Shown: positions 6,479 through 10,158 of the stretch, one piece after another | Layout: each line of letters starts with the position of its first letter | Position numbering within the stretch: the stretch's first letter is position 1 | DNA from: CAZGOM01 sp964542875 | GTDB taxonomy: Bacteria; Planctomycetota; Phycisphaerae; Phycisphaerales; Phycisphaeraceae | Direction of reading: 5' to 3' | DNA: 10,158 nt | Assembly: GCA_964542875.1 (NCBI GenBank) | Contig: CAZIWA010000170.1 | Coordinates: 1 to 10,158 of the forward strand | Translations under genes and position numbers: made by a program | The notes under the pieces: generated by a model | The model's input: the letters and a program-made list of their open reading frames with translations, nothing else | Databases searched by the model: none | What the model was told of the DNA's origin: nothing

Positions 6479-7183
6479 TCACTTGTTCTCTTTCAGCGCC
6501 CATTCGATCGCATACCGGATCAATTCAGGCCCGGACTTGAGCCCCAGCTTCTGCTTGATGTGTTCCCGGTAGGTTTCAATCGTCTTGACGCTCAGGCACA
6601 GCGCTTCGGCGATCTGCGCCGTCGTCTGCCCCTTGCCCAGGTACTGGAACACTTCCAGTTCCCGGTCGCTGAGCTTCTCGATGGGCGATTCAAATCCCTT
6701 GGCGGTCCCGCCGCCGCCCACAAATTTGCCCAACAGCTTGTCGGACATGCGCTCGCTCAGGTAGATCTTTCCTTTGAGCACCACGCGCATGGCTTCCAGC
6801 AGTTCATCGGTGGATGAGTGCTTGGCCACATACCCTTTGGCGCCCGAGCGCAGCGCGCGTTCCGCGTAGATTTCCTCGTCGTGCATCGAATACGCCAGCA
6901 GCAGAAGCTCCGGCCACCGGTAGTTGATCTGCTTCATCAATTCCAGCCCGTTATCCCCGTCCAGGGAGATATCCGTCAGGATCAGGTCTGGTTTTTCCGT
7001 GGAAACCTGGGTGTACGCTTCCATCAAGGTGGATGCTTCGCCATGAACGCTCAGGTCCTGTGATTCTGAAATCAACTCCGCCAGCCCTCGCCGGATCATC
7101 GGATGGTCATCCACGATCAGTACGGACTTTTTCTTGGCCATTGCTGATCCCGATTCACCATTTCGTGCGAGTTTCGCCTGCAT
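6479..7183 (-). CDS. NarL/FixJ-family response regulator (REC + LuxR-type HTH)
   Basis: A 234-residue cytoplasmic two-component response regulator. The receiver domain (about 19-135) shows the acidic pair D25-D26 in VLIVDDHPMIRRGL, the phospho-acceptor D71 in LILTDISLDG, S99 in the conserved Ser/Thr position and K121 in GAKGYVAKHSS. All key residues are therefore present. A short glycine-bearing linker (FVGGGGTAKGFESP) leads to a LuxR/GerE helix-turn-helix (about 170-234): LSDRELEVFQYLGKGQTTAQ and IAEALCLSVKTIETYREHIK. The start at 7183 is supported by AAGGAG 7 bases upstream. An internal ATG at 7141 (MAKKKSVLIVDD) would remove a 14-residue extension but has a poorer ribosome site. No sensor kinase lies in the window, so the regulator is an orphan here. 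It is transcribed away from the small envelope genes at 7497 onward, with a shared 313-bp upstream region. Confidence 0.96.
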   Translation of the reverse strand: MQAKLARNGESGSAMAKKKSVLIVDDHPMIRRGLAELISESQDLSVHGEASTLMEAYTQVSTEKPDLILTDISLDGDNGLELMKQINYRWPELLLLAYSMHDEEIYAERALRSGAKGYVAKHSSTDELLEAMRVVLKGKIYLSERMSDKLLGKFVGGGGTAKGFESPIEKLSDRELEVFQYLGKGQTTAQIAEALCLSVKTIETYREHIKQKLGLKSGPELIRYAIEWALKENK

Positions 7184-7496
7184 ATCGAGTCTCCTTCATA
7201 TGGTCGACTGTTGTGTATTTTTTAAACCCGGTGCGGCCAAAGCAACCGCTCTGGACCACAAAACTCTCTCTATACCGGCTGACTTACCCTCAAGGTATAT
7301 GGCGACTTGTATGTACTGCCAATCAGTGAAATCCCGATGCACGCGAAAAACCCGGTGGGCTATCGTGACAAGTGTCGAGGAAAGGATGAAACCTTTTGCT
7401 CGGCTCCGATGGTTGCTTCACTGCCTCCATCGTAACCGGTCTGACCCTCTAAACCGAGCAGTTTGAGGTTCAAGCTGATAAGTGAAGGGAAAAGCC
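7184..7496. other. Divergent promoter region between the response regulator and the envelope-gene cluster
   Basis: This 313-bp spacer has no credible gene. It must contain promoters for both directions, but I see no strong sigma-70 pair. The best minus-strand guess is TTGCTT, 17 bp, AAAAAT (about 7218-7246), which is weak. A long-range inverted repeat, TGCTCGG (7397-7403) and CCGAGCA (7454-7460), is probably chance. The lack of a consensus promoter leaves room for an alternative sigma factor. Confidence 0.4.
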
Positions 7497-7685
7497 ATGC
7501 TTTATTACTCGCTTGTCTTCTTTCTCGTCGCCATTCTCTCCGCGGCCCTTGGCTTTGGCGGCATCGCCGGATCCGCGGAAGACATCGCCAAAGTCCTCGT
7601 CGTGCTCTTTCTCTTCCTCGCTTTTGTCTCGCTTGTCACCGGGCTTATCACCCACCGCAAGCCGCCCTTCCCTCCCGCTGTCTGA
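7497..7685 (+). CDS. DUF1328 (YtjA-type) small membrane protein
   Basis: A 62-residue inner-membrane protein with two predicted transmembrane helices: MLYYSLVFFLVAILSAALGF and KVLVVLFLFLAFVSLVTGLI. Between them is FGGIAGSAEDIAK, the signature loop of the DUF1328 family (MLYYAxVFFxVAxxAxxxGFGGIAA), whose function is unknown but which is often reported among stress-linked small proteins. I chose the ATG at 7497 because GAAGGGA lies 6 bases upstream and the family begins MLYY. The in-frame GTG at 7482 overlaps that site and would add five residues unlike the family. It is the first gene of a plus-strand series, with the DUF948-type gene 70 bp downstream and no terminator between. The C-terminus THRKPPFPPAV is proline-rich and probably cytoplasmic. 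Confidence 0.92.
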   Translation: MLYYSLVFFLVAILSAALGFGGIAGSAEDIAKVLVVLFLFLAFVSLVTGLITHRKPPFPPAV

Positions 7686-7755
7686 AAGAACCTACCCCCC
7701 TGCTGCCCGCCTTGCCGTCACCGCTTGAACCATCACCACCTACTGGGGCCTCACC

Positions 7756-8148
7756 ATGCATCCTCTACTTGAAGTCGCACTCGGAGTAGCAGCCGTCGCC
7801 GTCGTCATCATGACGATCTTCGTCATCACCACGGCCATCTATCTCAAAGGCCAGTTGGACGCCATGGAGCGTACCGTCACCGGCCTGAAGGTCGACTTTG
7901 AGCAGCTTGTCCGTGAAAGCAAGGACACCATTGTCCGAATAAACCACATTGCCGAAAAGGTCGAAGACCAGATGGACGATGTCAAGCACATCACCTCCAC
8001 CGCTCGCGCCTGGACGGACCGCGCCGACCGCCTCGTCGAGGAAGCCGGCCCGCTCATGGAAGTTCCCGTTTTCTTTCTCTCTGACAAATTCAAGACCATA
8101 CGGTCTTTTTGCGACGGGGTTTTTCAATCGTTGAAAAACCCCCGGTAA
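7756..8148 (+). CDS. DUF948-type membrane-anchored coiled-coil protein
   Basis: A 130-residue protein with one N-terminal transmembrane helix (about 6-29, LEVALGVAAVAVVIMTIFVI) and a long amphipathic helical region (about 32-100), rich in alternating charged and hydrophobic residues (DAMERTVTGLKVDFEQLVRE, HIAEKVEDQMDDVKH). This is the layout of the DUF948/YtxG family, which commonly neighbours YtxH genes in Firmicutes stress operons; the YtxH-type gene follows here after 29 bp. The ribosome site before the ATG is poor (GGGGCC), so translation may be coupled or modest. The last codons (GVFQSLKNPR) lie inside a perfect 12-bp hairpin. The family assignment rests on architecture and neighbour rather than on a unique motif. 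Confidence 0.8.
   Translation: MHPLLEVALGVAAVAVVIMTIFVITTAIYLKGQLDAMERTVTGLKVDFEQLVRESKDTIVRINHIAEKVEDQMDDVKHITSTARAWTDRADRLVEEAGPLMEVPVFFLSDKFKTIRSFCDGVFQSLKNPR
8116..8142. repeat. Perfect 12-bp stem-loop inside the 3' end of the DUF948-type gene
   Basis: GGGGTTTTTCAA (8116-8127) and TTGAAAAACCCC (8131-8142) are exact reverse complements around the loop TCG. The hairpin covers the codons just before the stop at 8146-8148 and lies 36 bp before the YtxH-type start. It is not followed by a U-tract, so it is more likely an mRNA processing or stability element within the operon than a terminator. Confidence 0.7.
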
Positions 8149-8177
8149 TCTCTTCACCCCTGGCAAGGAGTCGTGCC

Positions 8178-8453
8178 ATGTCTGACAACAAACCCGTCTG
8201 CAGCACGTTGACCGCATTCGCCATCGGCGCAGCAGTTGGTGCTGGTATCGCCCTCCTCTACGCCCCCCGTTCTGGCAAGGAAACCCGCGACATGCTCGCC
8301 AAGAAAGGCCACGATCTGGCCGATGGCGCCAAGCACCTCGTGGAAAACGGCAAGCATGCCGTCCAGGACATCAAGGGCCGTCTGACCTCCGCCGTCGAAG
8401 CCGGCAAGGACGCCGTCAAAGACGCCGCCCACGAGGTCAAGAAGCAGGTCTGA
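8178..8453 (+). CDS. YtxH domain-containing small protein
   Basis: A 91-residue protein with one N-terminal transmembrane or re-entrant helix (about 10-27, TLTAFAIGAAVGAGIALLYA) directly followed by the family signature LLYAPRSGKETRDMLAKKG (26-44). A lysine- and alanine-rich amphipathic helix follows (45-91), with repeats of the type AVQDIKGRL and AVKDAAHEVKK that resemble LEA/apolipoprotein-like helices. YtxH proteins are small general-stress membrane proteins in Bacillus and relatives; their biochemical role is not settled. The start at 8178 has AAGGAG 7 bases upstream; an upstream in-frame extension overlaps the previous gene and lacks this site. It is probably cotranscribed with the two genes before it and ended by the hairpin at 8524-8557. 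Confidence 0.92.
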   Translation: MSDNKPVCSTLTAFAIGAAVGAGIALLYAPRSGKETRDMLAKKGHDLADGAKHLVENGKHAVQDIKGRLTSAVEAGKDAVKDAAHEVKKQV

Positions 8454-8523
8454 TCAATCTGCTCCAAGCCCAGACCTGGCTCCAGGGTTCCATCTGGGCC
8501 AAAGACAACTTGAGCAACCAGTT

Positions 8524-8557
8524 CCGGCCCGGCAGGCACACACGCCCGTCGGGCCGG
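8524..8557 (+). terminator. Probable intrinsic terminator of the DUF1328-DUF948-YtxH unit
   Basis: CCGGCCCGGCAGGC (8524-8537) pairs with GCCCGTCGGGCCGG (8544-8557) over 14 positions, with one G-U pair and one A-C mismatch, around the loop ACACAC. TCTGTTTT follows. It lies 70 bp after the YtxH-type stop. Confidence 0.7.
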
Positions 8558-8564
8558 TCTGTTT

Positions 8565-8873
8565 TGATACCCGGCTTTTCGGGGTGGTCATCACCCAAAT
8601 TTTGGAAAACACCTACATCCGCGCCCCAGCTCCTTCTTCGAATCCCTCCACTCTAATCTCCCGCTCTACTCATCCCCCGCACCCGCAATCCCCCATCCCC
8701 CCGTTAGGACGATGCTTACGGTCCCAGTCAGCCATTTCCTGATGGCCCCGCCAAGCGCCTCCGTTAACAATGTGAGTAGACAAGTTTGAGCTCCCTGTAC
8801 TGGGGCCAAACAAGCGAACCGGCCGGCTACGTAATCCGGTCAAATCGCAAAACCCTCTCCAAAGGAGCTAGCC
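8565..8873. other. Pyrimidine-rich intergenic region before the small lipoprotein gene
   Basis: I see no credible gene or repeat here. The stretch 8609-8705 is strongly C/T-rich on the plus strand with few G. The promoter of the lipoprotein gene should lie in 8700-8860, but no good -35/-10 pair is visible: TTAACA at 8764-8769 has no matching -10. AAAGGAG just before 8874 is the ribosome site. Confidence 0.4.
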
Positions 8874-9086
8874 ATGAAGACCCATTCAACCACCCTCTGC
8901 GCCCTGATCGCCGCTGTCGCCCTCGGCGGCTTCCTGGTCGGATGCGACCGTGAAATCGCCAAGACCGAGCAGACCAAAACCGACTCCAAGGGTAACACCA
9001 CCCACAAGGAAACCGTGGTGAAGGAAAAGCCCGATGGCTCCATCACCAAGGAAGAAACCAAGTCCAAGACCAGCAACAACCCCTGA
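8874..9086 (+). CDS. Small, highly charged lipoprotein of unknown function
   Basis: A 70-residue secreted lipoprotein. Residues 1-23 form a signal peptide (MKTHSTTLCALIAAVALGGF) ending in the lipobox LVGC, with Cys24 as the lipidation site. The mature part is only about 47 residues and almost entirely polar and charged: DREIAKTEQTKTDSKGNTTH, then KETVVKEKPDGSITKEETK, ending TSNNP. The spaced pattern T-x-x-D-x-x-G-x-T-x-x-K-E-T looks like two short beta-hairpin repeats (DSKGNTTHKE and KPDGSITKEE). The mature protein begins CDREI; Asp at +2 would favour inner-membrane retention under the E. coli rule, but that rule may not apply in planctomycetes. The ribosome site is AAAGGAG, 6 bases before the ATG. 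An intrinsic terminator follows, so it may be transcribed alone. I do not recognise a named family. Confidence 0.85.
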   Translation: MKTHSTTLCALIAAVALGGFLVGCDREIAKTEQTKTDSKGNTTHKETVVKEKPDGSITKEETKSKTSNNP

Positions 9087-9102
9087 TTTTGACGCTCCGG
9101 GA

Positions 9103-9127
9103 GGCACGGGCCCAATAAGCCCGTGCC
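9103..9127 (+). terminator. Intrinsic terminator or attenuator after the small lipoprotein gene
   Basis: A perfect 9-bp stem, GGCACGGGC (9103-9111) with GCCCGTGCC (9119-9127), around a 7-base loop, followed by CCCTTTATT. It lies 16 bp after the stop at 9086 and 52 bp before the next start. It either ends the lipoprotein transcript or lowers readthrough into the DUF3309 gene. Confidence 0.7.
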
Positions 9128-9179
9128 CCCTTTATTCCGGGAACGTGATTCTCACCAACATCCAACCAAGGAGCGCAAC

Positions 9180-9335
9180 ATGCTCGGCACCATCCTTCTC
9201 GTCATCCTCATCCTTCTCCTCCTGGGCGCACTTCCCACCTGGCCCCACAGCAAGGAATGGGGTTATTACCCCAGCGGCGGGCTCGGCCTCGTCGTCCTCA
9301 TCATCGTCATCCTCCTGCTCCTGGGCCGGATCTAA
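9180..9335 (+). CDS. DUF3309 family small membrane protein
   Basis: A 51-residue integral membrane protein that matches the DUF3309 pattern from end to end: MLGTILLVILILLLLGALPT as the first membrane helix, the conserved loop WPHSKEWGYYPSGGLGLV, and a second helix ending LLLLGRI. Function is unknown. The family is widespread in Proteobacteria and planctomycetes and often lies near other small stress-type proteins. The ATG at 9180 has AAGGAG 7 bases upstream. A longer in-frame reading from 9123 runs back through the terminator hairpin and is rejected. The SYLF lipoprotein starts 43 bp downstream without a hairpin between, so the two may be cotranscribed. Confidence 0.93.
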   Translation: MLGTILLVILILLLLGALPTWPHSKEWGYYPSGGLGLVVLIIVILLLLGRI

Positions 9336-9378
9336 GCCTGCCCTCACAAACCCAAGAAGCTTTTAAAAAGGAATCCCC

Positions 9379-9930
9379 ATGCGTACCAATCTCTCCTTCT
9401 TCGCCCCCATCGCCGCAGTGGTCTGCATGATCGCCGGCTGCGAAACCGCACCCGACACCGCTGAAGGCCGCGCAGACCTGCAATCCCAGGCCTCCGCAGC
9501 CCTCGCCCGCGCACAGGCCGTGGAGCCCAAGCTCGTCCCCCACGTCCAAAACGCCGTCGCCGTTGCCGTCTTCCCACAAATCGACAAAGGTGGCGCAGGC
9601 CTCGGCGGCGCGTACGGCCGCGGCATCCTCTTTGAAAAAGGTGTCGCCGTCGGATACTGCGACATCACCCAAGGCACCATCGGCGCACAGCTAGGCGGCC
9701 AGGGCTACACCGAGATCCTCATCTTCAACTCCCAGATGGCCGTCACCTCCTTCAAGAACGAAGACTTCACCTTCACCGGTGAAGCCACCGCCGTCGCCGC
9801 CAACAAGGGCGCAGGCACCAACGTCGAATACAAGAACGGCGTCGCCGTCTTCACACTCGACGAAGCAGGCCTCATGGGTGAAGCCGCCGTCGGCGGACAA
9901 AAATTCACCTACCGGCCCATCGTCAAATAA
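9379..9930 (+). CDS. SYLF/Ysc84-domain lipoprotein
   Basis: A 183-residue lipoprotein carrying the lipid-binding SYLF (Ysc84) domain, a family of small beta-rich domains that bind phosphoinositides or other lipids in eukaryotes and occur as envelope proteins in bacteria. The signal peptide (1-20) ends in the lipobox IAGC, with Cys21 lipidated. A helical segment (30-58) leads into the domain: AVAVAVFPQIDKGGAGLGGA (60-79), YGRGILFEKGVAVGYCDIT, GTIGAQLGGQGYTEILIF (99-116), FTFTGEATAVA and a C-terminal AVFTLDEAGLMGEAAVGGQK. The glycine-rich strands and the order AVFP...G.GxGxxxGxG...G..GxQxGxQ are typical of the family. The ribosome site AAAGGA lies about 6 bases before the ATG. Two strong hairpins follow. 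An envelope or membrane-lipid maintenance role is likely; the ligand is unknown. Confidence 0.92.
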   Translation: MRTNLSFFAPIAAVVCMIAGCETAPDTAEGRADLQSQASAALARAQAVEPKLVPHVQNAVAVAVFPQIDKGGAGLGGAYGRGILFEKGVAVGYCDITQGTIGAQLGGQGYTEILIFNSQMAVTSFKNEDFTFTGEATAVAANKGAGTNVEYKNGVAVFTLDEAGLMGEAAVGGQKFTYRPIVK

Positions 9931-9945
9931 CAAACACCCGACACA

Positions 9946-9979
9946 CCCGGTCGCTCTGGCACCCACATAAGCGACCGGG
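9946..9979 (+). terminator. First hairpin of a double terminator after the SYLF gene
   Basis: A perfect 10-bp stem, CCCGGTCGCT (9946-9955) with AGCGACCGGG (9970-9979), and a 14-base loop. There is no clear U-tract after it, so it probably works with the next hairpin or protects the 3' end. Confidence 0.55.
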
Positions 9980-9985
9980 CCAAAT

Positions 9986-10017
9986 GAAAGGCGGCGGGCC
10001 AATGCCCGCCGCCTTTC
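9986..10017 (+). terminator. Strong intrinsic terminator at the end of the envelope-gene cluster
   Basis: A perfect 14-bp stem, GAAAGGCGGCGGGC (9986-9999) with GCCCGCCGCCTTTC (10004-10017), around the loop CAAT, followed by CATTTCAT. The AAA/TTT at the stem base would allow termination in both directions. Confidence 0.82.
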
Positions 10018-10050
10018 CATTTCATACACACCACATCAATCCCATGTTTC

Positions 10051-10089
10051 CCGGTGGCACAGCACGGCCCACAGCAGTGCTGTGTCCGG
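10051..10089. repeat. REP-like palindromic intergenic repeat, copy 2
   Basis: CACAGCAC (10058-10065) pairs perfectly with GTGCTGTG (10077-10084), and CCGG pairs outside it with a small bulge. Positions 10053-10087 match 6263-6297 at 28 of 35 bases. The rest of 10018-10158 shows no credible gene. Confidence 0.6.
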
Positions 10090-10158
10090 GCCACACGCCA
10101 CCCAAAAAACACCCCGTCTCCAAACCCGCCCTAACCCGTTAGCCCGACGCGCCAGCGA

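Noticed and set aside
7397..7460. TGCTCGG...CCGAGCA as an operator
   Set aside because: The arms are 50 bases apart with no extension of pairing. Chance is a sufficient explanation.
7482..7496. GTG at 7482 as the start of the DUF1328 gene
   Set aside because: The ATG at 7497 has a well-placed GAAGGGA and gives the family-typical MLYY start. The GTG overlaps that ribosome site.
9123..9179. Longer start for the DUF3309 protein
   Set aside because: The extension passes through the right arm of the upstream terminator and has no ribosome site, whereas the ATG at 9180 follows AAGGAG and matches the family length.

Overview
The window most likely comes from a planctomycete, probably the Phycisphaerae side of the phylum, in a draft or metagenome-derived assembly. 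The main pointer is the large surface protein at 2769-6236, whose N-terminus carries an LEARQMLS motif, a variant of the 'LEPR-xLL' tag common on planctomycete extracellular proteins. Coding DNA is GC-rich with mostly C in third codon positions. A run of exactly 100 N (2375-2474) marks a scaffold join. I identified genes by reading translations; no database search was run.

Left part, minus strand (1-2591). Read in the direction of transcription there is a small ORF with an excellent Shine-Dalgarno site that runs into the N gap, then about 325 bp of AT-rich, G-poor spacer, a LysR-type regulator (1973-945), and the N-terminal 285 residues of the large subunit of glutamate synthase, gltB (856 to beyond the left edge). 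Just upstream of the LysR gene lie two 17-bp copies of a LysR-type palindrome 31 bp apart. One lies in the spacer of a good promoter, as expected for an autoregulated LysR gene. Placing a LysR gene 88 bp upstream of gltB suggests that it controls nitrogen assimilation, as GltC does in Bacillus. The 55 bases on each side of the N gap are identical, so the gap is probably an assembly artefact. Collapsing it restores a 45-codon gene.

Middle part (2592-6480). A 1155-residue secreted or surface protein has Asp-box (BNR/sialidase-type) propeller repeats, a cadherin-like domain, an Ig-like domain and a C-terminal beta-solenoid. It ends facing a NarL/FixJ-type response regulator (7183-6479, minus strand), which has a strong intrinsic terminator at 6428-6454.

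Right part, plus strand (7497-10017). Six small envelope-type genes lie in two or three transcription units: DUF1328 membrane protein, DUF948-type membrane coiled coil, YtxH-type protein, a charged small lipoprotein, DUF3309 membrane protein and a SYLF/Ysc84-domain lipoprotein. Intrinsic terminators follow the YtxH gene, the small lipoprotein gene and the SYLF gene. Families of this kind are recurrently linked to stress or envelope homeostasis. The divergently oriented response regulator is a candidate controller, but this is only inferred from position. Two diverged copies of a palindromic, REP-like intergenic repeat sit at 6263-6297 and 10051-10089.
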